Shown here: piece after piece, positions 21,243 through 32,114 of the stretch
Position numbering within the stretch: position 1 is the stretch's first letter
Layout of the letters: the number at the start of each line of letters is the position of its first letter
NCBI GenBank assembly: GCA_016648135.1
Contig: JADDOH010023107.1
Coordinates: 62,001 to 126,000, forward strand
DNA from: Agrypnia vestita
Lineage: Eukaryota > Arthropoda > Insecta > Trichoptera > Phryganeidae
Direction: 5' to 3'
DNA length: 64,000 nt
Translations under genes and position numbers: made by a program
Notes under the pieces: generated by a model
Told to the model about the DNA's origin: nothing
The model's input: the letters and a program-made list of their open reading frames with translations, nothing else
Databases searched by the model: none

Positions 21243-21733
21243 CTAGCATTGCCTGCGCGGCTTCGCACGCGTAGATTTTTAGTACACTGTTTGGATCGTC
21301 ATAGAACTTTCGCGAACCTTCTAGAACATTCTCCTTCCAGAACTTTCAAGGAATTTATCGAATGTACAGGAACCTTTTAGACACACCGACAAATTCCGCT
21401 ACTCAGTTTAGAACATTATAGAACTTTCGGGAATTTTTTAGAACCTTCTCCTTCCAGAACTTTATAGAGCAGGTTATATAGGAACCTTCTAGACTCACAG
21501 ACACTATCGGAGCGCCTATTTTGAAACAATCTGAAGCATTTGCGGCCTTCCCATAACAAAAAATGCTCTAGAAAGCACATTTTCGTCACCCACTCCCACC
21601 CACGCACAGCCACCCCCTACAAACTCGCATATTTTCGATGTGACACCAAGGGCTATCCACCACCATAACCACCAGTGGGTGGTTGTGGTTGGTTGTGGAG
21701 AAAACTTGGCGGATAGGGAAACACGGGTTTCTT
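21243..21733 (-). mobile_element. Helitron-like nonautonomous element, copy B
   Basis: Reverse-complement relative of copy A over its whole length: the 3' end CTAG at 21243-21246 (minus sense, followed by T), the 'cggcttcgcacgcgtagatt' end hairpin region, GAA/TTC arrays at 21304-21347 and 21411-21448, the 'caccaccataaccacc' block, and 'gggaaacacgggtttcttta' at the 5' end running into an (AT)n. No ORF. Confidence 0.6.
21304..21347. promoter_or_regulatory. Heat-shock-element-like array (Helitron copy B)
   Basis: Six perfect units at 5-base spacing over 21304-21331 (GAA, TTC, GAA, TTC, GAA, TTC), then GAA 21340 / TTC 21345. A second, weaker cluster (GAA 21421, TTC 21426, GAA 21431, GAA 21441, TTC 21446) follows. 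Confidence 0.6.
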
Positions 21734-21767
21734 TATATATATATATTCTTTATATATATATATATAC
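21734..21767 (+). repeat. (AT)n microsatellite
   Basis: Two AT runs separated by TTCTTT at the border of Helitron-like copy B. Confidence 0.8.
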
Positions 21768-21770
21768 AAT

Positions 21771-21962
21771 TGAGTAGCTTGTTGGTCTTGTGGTTAGGAC
21801 ACTCGCCTCGTGATCCAAAGGTCGCGGTTTCGAACCTCACTCCAGACTAGCAAGTTAGTCCTATTTTCATAGCACAAGCGTTTAGCTTAGTTTTAAAATA
21901 GTAAGAATATTGATGTGACACGTATTCCGTGTTCGCATCTCTATTTAAAAAAAAAAAAAAAT
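21771..21962 (+). mobile_element. tRNA-derived SINE with poly(A) tail
   Basis: An A-box-like TCTTGTGGTTAGG (21786-21798) and a B-box GGTTTCGAACC (21826-21836) lie at the distance expected in a tRNA head; GTC/GAC can form the D stem. The ~100-base body ends CGTATTCCGTGTTCGCATC and a pure A run (21946-21961). It resembles a tRNA gene, but the anticodon and T stems do not close, so it is a Pol III-type SINE and not a functional tRNA. The 3' part recurs at 16960-17010. Confidence 0.65.
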
Positions 21963-21979
21963 ATGTATTATATGTATAG

Positions 21980-21980
<1 letters not shown>

Positions 21981-22022
<42 letters not shown>
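21981..22022 (+). repeat. (AT)n microsatellite
   Basis: About 20 uninterrupted AT units. Confidence 0.9.
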
Positions 22023-22024
<2 letters not shown>

Positions 22025-22059
22025 GACTTTTTACTTATTTATATATTTAATTCAGAATT

Positions 22060-24390
22060 TTTTTGCGACAGGAAACAATTTATTTTCTGCTTCGGAGCGC
22101 TAGCACATTGACATGTCCCGGAATAACCTTCGCTTCCCTCCCATTATTCCTCCCTGCGGTCACTACAGGAGCCAAAAAAGGCCTTCACCCTAATACAGGG
22201 ATGAATCGCCTATCGTTTTATCCCGATTTGTCCCATCGCACCCAAAGTCCCATCTACAGCCAATTCAATTATCGAGTTGAAAAACTTGTATGGACATAAT
22301 TTCTAGAACTTAACTGTTACAGTATTTTATACTATAGTTATTTTTTAATGTTTCTTTGCTAAATTAAATGCAAAAATATATTATTAACTGATATTATAAT
22401 ATAATAATAGTATTCAATCACATAGATCATGGAAAGGTAAAAAGATATAATGTAATAACCTAAAATTACAAAGTATATATTATTTTTAATAATTCAAATA
22501 AACCGTGTTTTTAAATTAATTATAAGGAAGCCACTCATTTCTCTAGAAGAAACCTGTGCCGAGATGAGCAGCCTACAATATAGTCTGAACAAAATTATAT
22601 AAATATAAAACAAAATACTATAAAACCATAAAATTTATCAATAATTGAGGACGTAAATATAAAACGTAAAATATAAAAAAAATATAAATATAGTAAAAAC
22701 AGAAGATATTATATAATTCAAAAGCAATAGTGAAAGTTAAAAAAATATATGTAAAGAATCATTTGTAGGGATAGTAACAACATGTAAATGTTATAGAAAA
22801 CTAAAACAATTGCAAAATTAAAAAAAAACATATGCAAAACATTATGTGTGTGTCCACGTATATTAAATAATAAAAAAAAATACAGTTTAATATGCAATAA
22901 ATTAATTATGACCTGTTCTTGGCAGTTAGATATTTGTGCACATGCAGGTGACAACAAAGTCTTCACGAGGAATTTTGTGTCAGAAAGAAAGGGTAAAAGT
23001 GTATATAAAATATATGCCTTACAAAGACGATTATCTATGAACATCGTACTATAGATATTTCATTTCTCGGATAAACACGGAATGGATCATCAACTTCATT
23101 ATGTATAATTAATAATGATAAATAGGATAATATTAACAGAGACGAAGCCATTTATATGAGAAACGTGTTTCGAAGTCTTTTTATACGATGGCCCAGGGCT
23201 TACTTTAAAAATAAAGAAGAATCATTAGCAGCTGCAAAAATCTATGTATTCTAACTAGTTCATGAGAAAAGACTTCAAATGACTATAGTATAGTTCATTC
23301 AAATAAATGAAAGATTCTCAGATTTGGAAATATTTTCTATCTCAGACAAACATGCATTGGGGAATTTGCGTCTAAGTTACGGTGGAGGAGCTTCACGGGG
23401 ATGGACAAGCTTGACATGGTAGCTATATTATTCATTTTTTCAAAATTCTTCCCGTAAAATAATATTTTAATATATACATTATTAGGTTCCAATAAATCAC
23501 CAAAATTCCACAAAAATTTCAGGCTCCTAGGATGGTGGTTTCCTTAAAAAAATTACTTGTTATGTCATCAAAAAAGCCGGTAAGTTTGTGCACCCATCCT
23601 ACCCTACATATTATTTGAATATTTAAAAAAATCCTCTACAGTTTTCTGGATTCAAAAATACAAGTATTTTTATTAACATTTTCAACTCTTCAACATTTCT
23701 CCTCAGGCAGACACCTAGACCGAAAAATATCCGAGCCCTTTTAAATTGAACAAAAGTCTCGTTACACACACGTACGCAAGAACATCCCTTAGAAAGTAAA
23801 AAAATGAAAAAAACGTTACTTTGCGGACACGATGTTCTTACAGTTATTAAAAATATCCCTCAATGGCTTAAAGTTGACATGGCCGTATTGTTTTAAAAAA
23901 TCGATGTTGGTTCGGATAAAAAGCTTATAAATACCTTACCACTGGGAAAAGTAGGAAGTTAGTTAGATATAATTAATCTTTGTGATATTAAAGCTATTAA
24001 CTTTCTAGATATACATTTTGGCAATTCATGCATAATATATTTGCGTGTAATCAAGTTTAAATATTAACGCTAAGCGGTTAAAATTTGGAATTATCCGCTA
24101 GCCAAGCAAGGTAGATTAAAATAATATTTTGGTTGAAACATTAGAAGGGAAGGTTCGTACAAATATATTATCTTAATATTTATGCATTTATGAAAGTGAC
24201 GTGTTAAATTTATTATGATTGTTTTGAGTTTTAATAAATTAACAGTTAGATAGAAAGAATTAACAAATTAGAAAATAATTTAAAGCAAAGTTAATACAAT
24301 TTCATATTATATAAATAAACACTACTGGAAAAGAATTTGGTCTGAACATGTACATATCAAATACTATGTTTATGATATTCAGCTGACAGT
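22060..24390. other. No gene supported
   Basis: 22063-22299 is GC-richer with a 78-codon frame of no known family; from 22300 the DNA is very AT-rich. 23150-23420 has scattered GC-richer words but no repeat partner or frame that I could recognise. Confidence 0.45.
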
Positions 24391-24394
24391 CTCA

Positions 24395-25005
24395 TCACGA
24401 TTGGACACTACAACTTGAGGGGCAAACCATAGAACGAATCAAGACCTTTAAATACCTCGGAAGCCTCCTCACCGACGACATGGATCCTGATAAAATACTA
24501 AGATGCCGCATGAATGAAAACAGTATTTTGCTATGACAATTCAAACCTCAAAGTTAGGCACTTAGGCAGCGACTGATGAAGTGCTATATATGGTCCATTC
24601 TTTTGTATGGGGTAGAAACCTGGACCATAAAGTTCAATATGCTCAACCGACTGGAAGCAATCGAAATGTGGCTGCACCGACGCATGCTGAGAATCTCCTG
24701 GGCTAATAAAATATGCTTAGGAGAACAAACACAGAGCGCGAGCTGTCACCGCAATAAAACGACAGAAAATCGCATACTTGGGTCATGTTCTGCGAAGTGA
24801 TAATAATAAGTTACTTCTATTAATTATGAAGGGCAAGATAGAAGGACGCCGAGGAGTAGGAAGACGACAGATGTCATGGCTCCGCAACATTCGCGAGTGG
24901 GCTGGCATCGGGGACGTCGAAGAGCTGTTCTGGACTGCGGCAGACAGGGATACCTTTTCCATGGTGATCGCCAACGTCAGGAGGATCTGACACGGCACAA
25001 AGAGA
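24395..25005 (+). pseudogene. Non-LTR retrotransposon RT C-terminal region, frameshifted
   Basis: Three frames together follow the conserved C-terminus of RTE/CR1-like ORF2: GQTIERIKTFKYLGSLLTDD (about 24417-24480, the 'FKYLGS' block), LLYGVETWTIKFNMLNRLEA then MWLHRRMLRISW (24576-24710), then MGHVLRSDNNKLLLLIMKGK and GRRGVGRRQMSWLRNIREW (24778-24905), ending IANVRRI and a stop at 24988-24990. A stop breaks the stretch near 24535 and a frame change lies near 24780. Dead copy. Confidence 0.75.
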
Positions 25006-25019
25006 AGAAATAGAATTTT

Positions 25020-25205
25020 AAAACGCGGCCACGGAAAACTGAATGACGAAGTTAACCAGTACTCTAATATGGTCCTGTTGGAGGCTTCAACAACCGTCGA
25101 GTTTGCACGCGAAGATGTATGAATGCCGTTAAGACGAGAGTTGTGGATCAGGGTAGAATATTGTGGTACTCTAACCTCTCTGCCTACCCCTGGGAAAATG
25201 GAATG
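25020..25205 (+). pseudogene. Second LINE C-terminal fragment
   Basis: In one frame, GFNNRRVCTRRCMNAVKTR then LSAYPWENGMT (25080-25200). The same ending occurs in better form at 36040-36430 (NRRTCMRRCTNVAEAKG, LSAYLCGE). Both belong to one LINE lineage, distinct from the RT fragment just upstream. Untranslatable as a whole. Confidence 0.5.
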
Positions 25206-25441
25206 ACGGTAAATAAGTTAGGTATTAACACTATTTCTTATTTTTCAATCATAAAAAGTAATATAAAGTAGCGAATATTCAAGATCATCATTGAATTAGG
25301 TGAAAAAAAATAAAACTCACGTTTTGTCTACATGACTTTTATTAATAAAATTATGCGTTGTTTCGTTTACAGAGTGGAAGTTCATAATTAACACAACAAT
25401 TTATACTCAACGTTTTATTCCACTAATTTGAGTTATATAAG

Positions 25442-25481
25442 CCTAAGCGTTTTCGATGAGCACAACCATCATCTTCAGAGG
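25442..25481 (-). ncRNA. Hammerhead-like motif, left arm of 25.4-kb foldback
   Basis: Minus strand: CCT (helix I), CTGAAGA, extra T, helix II GATG/CATC, GAAA, ACGC, then T and AGG closing helix I. Helix III is degraded here (AACGCT) compared with the right arm. Confidence 0.45.
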
Positions 25482-25681
25482 CAATATTAGAACTAATTGT
25501 AAATCAATATGGCCGACAAATAGAAAGAAAATTAAGAAAGAAATTACTTTCTATATGTCGGCCATATTGATTTACAGAAAGAAATTACTTTATATTTGTA
25601 GAAAGAAATATATAATATGTAATAGAAAGAAATTACTTTCTATTTTTCGGCCACATTGATTTACAATTAGTTCTAATTAGG

Positions 25682-25721
25682 CCTCTGAAGATGATGGTTG
25701 CGCCCATCGAAAGCGCTTAGG
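25682..25721 (+). ncRNA. Hammerhead-like motif, right arm of 25.4-kb foldback
   Basis: CCT 25682-25684 (helix I), CTGAAGA 25685-25691, extra T, helix II GATGG/CCATC (25693-25697/25704-25708), GAAA 25709-25712, self-complementary AGCGCT as helix III 25712-25717, T 25718, AGG 25719-25721 closing helix I. Confidence 0.5.
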
Positions 25722-25769
25722 CTTATATAACTCAAATAAGTTAAATAAAACGTTGTTGAGTTTTATTAT

Positions 25770-26885
25770 ATTATAAATTTATATTTTATCACTTTTTAAA
25801 ATATTGTATACTCCGGCTCATTTTGTGAGTACCTTATTAATTCATTATTTATTTTTTGTATGTCCAACTAATCCATTTTTATATATTTGAATGAAGTAAG
25901 TAAGAAGGTAATAATACATCACCTATTGATGAGATATTCTGATACTCTCGAAACTTGAGTAAAATATAAAATTTTAATTAAGCTCGTGTAGACATAAAGT
26001 ATTTTTTATTTTTACCCAATTTAATAATCATCATAAAATATTATTCTCCTGATTGTCGTTAAAAAATCGTTATAGATTTAAAAATTATAACACTAGAACT
26101 ATCTGCCTACCAGGTTCTCTTATTAATAATTAGTTTTTTTATGAAGTAAAATTGTACAAAACAAATTAAGATTTTTGACTTTGTGCACTGTAGAGCTGCC
26201 GATCAAAATATAATTCAAAATGTTATGCTGGCAATCGATGTATTTGCACCAGCGTCAGCAGTGCAGCCCGGTTCGAACTTTCCCAAGAGATTGTTGGGAT
26301 GAATTGCATCAGATGCTGCCAATGCCGATATGCGCATGTGATACTAAAAATAGGCCCCATGAGAACAACCCCAACGGAGTACTCGAACGAACTGCATACA
26401 AAACATGAATATTGTATCAATCTACGTGCAGATATTACGATGACAATGCACCATTATTTTTTTAAGAATTTTATCGACACCAAACACCTCAGTCTTGGTT
26501 CTCTAATATATAAGAAAAACATAATTTTATTTCTGGTTGGATTTTCTCACGACGTCAAACCGGTTCATTTACAAAGAAAAAAAAAGAAGAAGACGGTAAT
26601 TATTAAGAAAATCCTCACTGGAAAATATATCACCAAAATTTATTAGAAAAATTCGTCAACACCACCATTAACACCAAATTAATACAATTGGAAATGAAAA
26701 TAAATAATGTACAGTGCACTGAAGAGAACTTAATCAAACTCCAGAAGCAATAAGAAAAAAAACGATGATGTCTAAATTTAGCATATTATCTTTTTAAATA
26801 TGTGTCCATGAATAATGCTTGTTTATATAAGAGCATATTTATATTCGTAAATTTATCTATGTTCTATTTTAAAATAATACATACT
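25770..26885. other. No gene supported
   Basis: AT-rich DNA. 26220-26420 is GC-richer, with overlapping frames on both strands (62-115 codons) that show no family motif and turn into low-complexity Lys/Ile runs. Confidence 0.45.
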
Positions 26886-26892
26886 AACCTAA

Positions 26893-26925
26893 CTAGCAGT
26901 AAACCCGTGAAAAATCAAGGTACAT
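26893..26925 (-). mobile_element. Possible Helitron-type 3' end (second family)
   Basis: On the minus strand: CCTTGATTTTTCACGGG, TTTACTG, CTAG then T. A hairpin about 10 bases before CTAG|T fits a Helitron terminus. The hairpin here is damaged; it is perfect in the relative at 30104-30121. Weak. Confidence 0.3.
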
Positions 26926-27941
26926 TACAAGGAAGGATTTTGAAGCTGAAAATTCATAAATAGAAAACCAATTGTTTTTTTTTAATTGACTTTATTCGCG
27001 TAAACCTTAAACTAATGTCAGATCGACTAATAAACTAATTTCATCGACTTAAAACCTCAAGTATAATTACAGCAGTAACTCTTTAATAACGACATTTTTT
27101 GTGAATGTTCATTGCTGATTATCAGTGTTATTGTTGTAATTCCAGAAAATTACTGATGGATGGATGGACGAATGAATGGGTGGACGGACGGACGACCGAA
27201 CCTTAAAAAAATAGTTAAAAAATTTAAAAAAAAAAATTTCAGGCACTTCTTATAATTTTCAACCCTTCTCTTCTATCTGTTGCCAGCCACTATTCTCGCT
27301 TCATCTTCATCATATACCATCGCTTCATCGAGTTTGAGGGTGTTGAATACTTCTACAAGTAGGAAGCCTCCACTCTAGGACCTATCTTCACCATCACTTC
27401 AAAAAATATGTCCATCCAAGTTTTTGAACAACATCTGTCACCTTGATTCTCTAAAAAAAATTAACATTAATATTAATTAATAATCATTTTTCGTGCCTCA
27501 AGTTAAAAAAAAAATAACAATATTTTTTGACGTAAAATTCAAAACAATAAAAATCCAATTATGTACGATTGTTTGACTAACGATAACTTCACTGCTTTTA
27601 GATTAAATTATTCGATTTGTAGCAAAGATTCTTTGAATACAGAGAGAGTTGGGAAGTCTGGTGAAATGTCTGGAGGCCAAATGAAACTGAATATCTCGGA
27701 AAAAGCCTAATTACTTTTACAGCTGAAAGAAATTGGATTTCAAAAGAAAATGAAAAAATATTAGTTGGCTGCTCAAGTTGAAAGATTGGTCAGCATTATT
27801 TTAATGAGCTCAGAGCAAGGGTGAAAACTTCACACTGAGACTGTATGTATGCAAAGACCCGCTTACGAAAGTTTCTGTTATCAAGCTTAAAATTAATTTC
27901 TTCTCCAAATATAGTAAATTTATTTTGTAGTAACATAATTA

Positions 27942-28161
27942 TAATTGATATAAATTAACTTTGTTAAAACCACTTATTTATTGAAAAAAATTCAACATGT
28001 TTCGAAGCCAATGGCTTCTTCGTTTGGATAACAAAAATTATATTTAAAAATCGAAGTATTGATTAAAATATTAAAAAGTTGTATATGGAAAATGATAATG
28101 AAACATGTTGAATTTTTTTCAATAAATAAGTGGTTTTAACAAAGTTAATTTATATCAATTA
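27942..28161. mobile_element. Foldback element with perfect 62-bp inverted repeat
   Basis: 27942-28003 and 28100-28161 are exact reverse complements (62 bp, no mismatch by eye), enclosing 96 bases. Landmarks: TTAACTTTGTTAAAACCAC on the left and GTGGTTTTAACAAAGTTAA on the right. The same sequence forms the arms at 50924-52640. Perfect arms suggest a young event or ongoing correction between them. Noncoding. Confidence 0.8.
27992..28029 (-). ncRNA. Hammerhead-like motif in foldback arm
   Basis: Minus strand: CAAACGA (intact relatives have CTGACGA), extra A, helix II GAAGCC/GGCTTC with loop ATT, GAAAC, then ATGTT; helix III would be the self-complementary ACATGT. Core box mutated, so probably inactive. 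Confidence 0.35.
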
Positions 28162-28439
28162 AAATTAATTTTTCAACCTCTTCAGATCCCTTGTTCACTA
28201 TTACGCCGCCTTAATTCTAAGTATTAAGAATCAGCGAATAAAATATATATTTACATTTTTTGTATTTTTGTTTGACTATCAACATTAGGTATTATTGTTT
28301 TAAATAAGACTAATGGAATCATCTATAGGCAAAAAGTTGTAAAAAATTGTATTTTCAATGACCGAACCATCTTGTACACTTTGTTTTCAATATTTAAAAT
28401 AATATAATACTAAATGGTTACAATTAATAATAACATACT

Positions 28440-28646
28440 AGGAGAAAGAAATGAGCGATTGACGGCTGGTAGTGACCGCTGTGCGGCCATAAACGTCTAC
28501 AATCGGCTGTCACCGATAATAAATACTGGGCAGCTATGGTGAGCGATTCGCAGCCAATGGTGGCCAATGCGCAATGTCTGCTTGCTACGAGGTCATAAGT
28601 GATCCAATTATTATTATTATTATGGTAGCCGCTTCGCAGCCGATGA
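28440..28646. repeat. GC-rich interspersed repeat interrupted by mariner
   Basis: Contains 'caatcggctgtcaccgat', 'gcagccaatggtggccaatg' and a (TTA)n run, and continues after the mariner at 29929-30000 ('ctgcgtggac', 'gtgcggctatc'). A related reverse-oriented block is at 60410-60550 ('ccggccacc'-type words, 'atcggcgacagccgatcg'). Family unknown, noncoding. Confidence 0.45.
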
Positions 28647-28648
28647 TA

Positions 28649-29926
28649 TTAGGTCCTTACATATGAAATTGGCGTTTTGCCGTACTGGCAAATTTGATCT
28701 CAAATATCTTCTCTTTGGTTAGGAATTCCAAATCCAAATTTATACAGCTATTTACTCATGTATTTGTGTTTTGAAAATTATAATTCATTTGTTTTTTCCT
28801 CAATTGTTTTTTTCTTTGAGTCACTCAGTTAACAAAATGAAAAACTTGAAATATCGCGTTATTTACGAGTACGAGTTCCACCGTGGCACCAGTGCTGCAG
28901 AAATGGCTCGAAGGATTAATGATGTGTATGGCGACGGTGCCGCAAAAGAAAACACAGTGCGTTTTTGGTTCCAACGTTTTCGTTCTGGAAATTTCGACCT
29001 GCAGAACAAGCCCCGTGGACGGCCGGAGACCAAAGTTGATAATGAAGAATTGAAGGCTATTGTGGAAGCGGATCCATCGCAAACCACATCCGAGTTAGCT
29101 GCAGGCTGCGGTGTTAGTGATAAAACTGTTTTAATCCACTTCAAGCAAATTGGTAAGGTGAAAAAGCTTGAAAGGTGGGTACCTCACGAATTGAGTGATC
29201 AACAAACGCGCGTTGACTGCTGCGTTGCATTCTCTCACTCACTCTCTCTCTCACTCAACCGGCACAATAATGAAGGGATTTTAAATCGAATCATTACCTG
29301 TGATGAAAAGTGGATCCTGTAGGACAATCGGAAGCGCTCATCGCGATGGTTGAACCCTGCAGAACCAGCCAAACCATGCCCCAAGAAAATTGACTCCAAA
29401 AAAGTTACTTGTGAGCGTTTGGTGGACTAGTGCTAGTGTCGTTCACTACAGCTTGTATTGTCGATGTTTATTGTTAGCAACTGCAAACCATGATGGAAAA
29501 TCTAGCTGCTAAAAAACCGAGCCTGGTTAATCGCTCTAGGCCACTGCTGCTTCATGATAACGCTAGACCACACACTGCACAACAGACGGCTACCAAATTA
29601 GAGGAGCTTCAATTGGAATGTCTAAGACATCCACCGTACTCTCCGAACCTTGCCCCAACAGATTACCATTTTTTTCGAAATTTGGATAACTTCTTGCAAA
29701 GGAAAAAATTCAACTCTGATGGGGCAGTCCAAACCGCCTTCAAAGATTATATTGATTCCCGTCCGAATGGTTTTTTTAGTAAAGGGATCGATGAACTACC
29801 TATGAGATGGCAAAAGTGCATAGATAGCAATGGTACATACTTTGATTAAATAAATATATTATAATAAAAATAATCGGCTTTATGTTCCTCCCATACTAAA
29901 CGTCAATTTCATATGTAAGGACCTAA
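28649..29926 (+). mobile_element. mariner element, copy 1 (degenerate)
   Basis: Inverted ends TTAGGTCCTTACATATGAAA at 28649 and its complement ending 29926, flanked by TA at 28647-28648 and 29927-29928, the Tc1/mariner target duplication. Length 1278 bp, full size for mariner. The ends extend to about 28 bp. Very similar to copy 2 at 51225-52508. Confidence 0.92.
28837..29849 (+). pseudogene. mariner transposase, copy 1, inactivated
   Basis: Start MKNLKYRVIYEYEF at 28837 (the upstream ATG at 28771 would add a non-family leader). N-terminal paired-type HTH region with FWFQRFRSGNFDLQNKPRGR, then WVPHELS, first catalytic D in ITCDEKWIL, followed at once by a TAG stop (29320-29322) where copy 2 has Tyr. 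Further damage: an insertion of CTCTCACTCA-type repeat after 29228, a 2-base loss near 29384 (ccaagaaaa for ccaagcgaaaa) and a ~28-base segment replaced near 29452-29470. The second D (HDNARPH) and third D (TDYHFF) remain; SPDLAP has become SPNLAP. Not functional. Confidence 0.9.
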
Positions 29927-30103
29927 TAGATACTGCGTGGACATTGATGTCTGATAGGTCTTGAGTGTGGCAGTGCGGCTATCTAGTCTAAATATAACAA
30001 TTTCGCTGTTTGTCAGCCCGTAACTTGCTGGAACTTTATATAATTGTGACGAGCAACCAGCGCGCGGGTCAGGTTACACGCAAGGGTCGTTAAATTATTT
30101 TGA

Positions 30104-30133
30104 CCCGTGATTTTTCACGGGTAAACGGGTAGT
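30104..30133 (+). mobile_element. Helitron-type terminal hairpin candidate
   Basis: CCCGTGA/TCACGGG (30104-30110/30115-30121, loop TTTT) followed by TAAACGGGTAGT. CTAG is degraded to GTAG. Related to 26893-26925. Just downstream, (TAAA)n at 30236-30255 looks like a LINE tail. Confidence 0.3.
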
Positions 30134-30269
30134 TTAGATATAATTACGACTAAATGTGGAGACCTGTAATTGGCCATCTATATTATATCAATGTTTTCTA
30201 TGCTTCTTTGCCGTGCTGTTGGTCTTCCATGATCGTTAAATAAATAAATAAAAGTAACCAATTAACAAG

Positions 30270-31580
30270 CCAGAGCGGAGTTTTAAAATTAATATTTTGA
30301 TGTATTATTATTGATTATGATTCAATGATTCTAAAACACGCAAACATACTTTCTAGTTTATTAATAGTTCAAGTTAGTTAATCAGTTGTCGTTTGTCAAA
30401 TTGACACAAATTTGCTTGGTGAACCCCTTATAAAAAACTTGGAGTTGTGTAGTGTAACTAAGCCTCCTAATAATGTTGGTTATAAGGTCTATCTTATTAC
30501 ATTAAAACCAATTTTAAAAAAAGGTTTGCGGTACATTGGAGAATAATAAACATTTTTTCCATTTTTTTTTATTTACTAAGAAAAAAGAATGCGCATTATT
30601 GTACGCAAGACGTCCAAATGTAGGTACACAAATATATCTTGAAAGGAGATTTAACATAATATAATGGTTTTAAAAATAAGGTCTGCCATATTTTTTTTTA
30701 CAATCTTAAAATTACTTTTAGACTTTCTTATTTATTAGGTTTTACATGTTTCCTAAAACAAACAACATCATTTTATTATTTTAAATCTTTTAGAAAACTG
30801 TATAATATTATGTATATATTTAGCATAATTCTGCATCGAAATTCAAATGTTTTTCTGCTCTTATTTATAGTATTTAATAGATCTTTCTTTCAATTCAGTG
30901 CTAGAATATCCTTTTCAAAATTGTATTTGTTTTTGTTTTGAGAAAAATTTGTTGAGGATTAGAAGAAAAAGCGCCACTTTGAATATGAAATGAATACAGG
31001 ACAACGTTTTTGAATATGATTATCTGGCAAAATGTTGCGATAATGATCTTAGACCCCAATATTGCTATTTTCGGAATACGAGCGAAATAAAAGAATCAAT
31101 GGCACTGAGTATCTCGTGTTGCATAACAAGATCGGATATTTTCGATCGGGACTTCTATTTTTGTATTTTGAAAAAAGTCAAGATTGTCCTCGTAGATGTG
31201 AATATTTGTTGACCAGGTCTGTAGGATAAAATACTTTTTTTTTTTACTGTACTTAGAAGCATTTTCTACTTTTGTTATCGCTCAGATGTCTTCATTTGTA
31301 CATAATGTGATAGACCGTCAGGATGTAGCCGGTCTCAAAAAGATAATAATTTACGTTAGAGATGAAACAAGGGATTGTTAATGGAAAGGTGTACATCGAA
31401 AAGGACGGCCCCTACATCAACTTGTCCGTTATAAACAATAGGGAAGCGAATAGATACGATTGTTTTGAATCGTGTAAACCTTATTTAAGAACTTTGAAGC
31501 AAATGCATGAACTCTTATTTAACTTTTTTTTTTTAATAAACATTTTTACATTTTTTTACATATCTCATTTTGTAAACTTA
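30270..31580. other. No gene supported
   Basis: AT-rich DNA without recognisable frames or repeat partners. The 90-codon frame at 31362-31634 begins with a non-repetitive 45-codon part (EKDGPYINLSVINNREANRY), then becomes poly-Phe/Leu; no family recognised. Confidence 0.4.
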
Positions 31581-31589
31581 AATCTTTTT

Positions 31590-31735
31590 TTTTCTGTGTG
31601 TAGTTTTCTGGGATATTCTGCCATGTACATCTGACATCTATGACCGACACTTCGGATCCCATTGCAGGGTTCTACATCAGGGCTTATGTATGATAGAAGA
31701 TTCTGAACGGCCGTGACAACCTGAGAAATTTTTAA
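31590..31735 (-). mobile_element. PLE-like terminus (GGATCCCATTGCAGGG family)
   Basis: Shares 'gtagttttctgggatattct', 'ggatcccattgcagggt' and, inverted, 'gattctgaacggccgtga' with 40660-40760, 42150-42350 and 47951-48137. The hammerhead-like motif spans 31643-31683 on the minus strand: GCC (helix I), CTGATGT (last core base changed), extra A, helix II around CCC/GGG, CGAA in place of GAAA, helix I GGT. Decayed copy. Confidence 0.5.
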
Positions 31736-31789
31736 ATCAAATCTTTTTTCTTACTTTTTTTAAAACATGAACTCAAAGCACGATACAAT

Positions 31790-32110
31790 GAAGCAAAGGT
31801 CGATCAAAAGTAAAGCTGTCCAGTATCCTAAATTGTATCGTTTAAGAAAAGCAAGTGAACATAATGTAATCCCTAATTTGCAACGGATTAAAACTATACA
31901 ACGACCTGCCACAACAGACCAAACAACTGACCACTGACAAATTCAAAACAGATGTGACAAAAATGCTAAAACTCGGCCAACTATAAAAAAATGACTTTGT
32001 ATATAAATCATATTATAATTATTTTTTTATATTGAATCATTTAAAAATGTTATCTATAAACCTTTTAGGTTTCCATTATATTTTAAATAAAATAAAATAA
32101 ATAAAAAACC
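31790..32110 (+). mobile_element. LINE 3' end (family also at 19480-19705)
   Basis: 'tgacaaattcaaaacagatg' and 'aaactcggccaactata' encode the ORF end TDKFKTDVTKMLKLGQL and a stop near 31983; a frame break upstream joins KLYNDLPQQTKQLT. The 3' UTR ends 'aggtttccattatatttta' and (AAATA)n. A 5'-truncated jockey-like insertion in the opposite orientation to its relative. Confidence 0.65.
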
Positions 32111-32114
32111 GTAA

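Larger units (their letters stand above)
25400..25765. mobile_element. Foldback element carrying paired hammerhead-like motifs
   Basis: The arms 25400-25530 and about 25630-25765 are inverted copies: 'gttatataagcctaagcg' versus 'gcgcttaggcttatataac', and 'taattgtaaatcaatatgg' versus 'ccacattgatttacaatta'. The centre repeats AGAAAGAAATTACTTTCTAT words. No ORF. The layout matches PLE-type inverted termini. Confidence 0.65.

Noticed and set aside
21786..21840. tRNA gene
   Set aside because: A- and B-box-like words are present, but the anticodon and T stems do not close and a SINE body with poly(A) follows.
22063..22299. Small gene of 78 codons
   Set aside because: Slightly GC-rich, but no start context, family or splice evidence.
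25442..25721. CRISPR-like repeats (AGAAAGAAATTACTT units)
   Set aside because: Irregular spacing, AT-rich low complexity inside a foldback; the genome is eukaryotic.
26299..26646. 115-codon plus-strand frame with several Cys
   Set aside because: Cys spacing does not fit a zinc finger, and the C-terminal half is Lys/Ile low complexity; a minus frame of equal quality overlaps.
29640..29675. Loss of a catalytic Asp in mariner copy 1 (SPDLAP to SPNLAP)
   Set aside because: Counting 34 residues from the second Asp places the catalytic third Asp in TDYHFF, which is intact; the SPN change is outside the triad.
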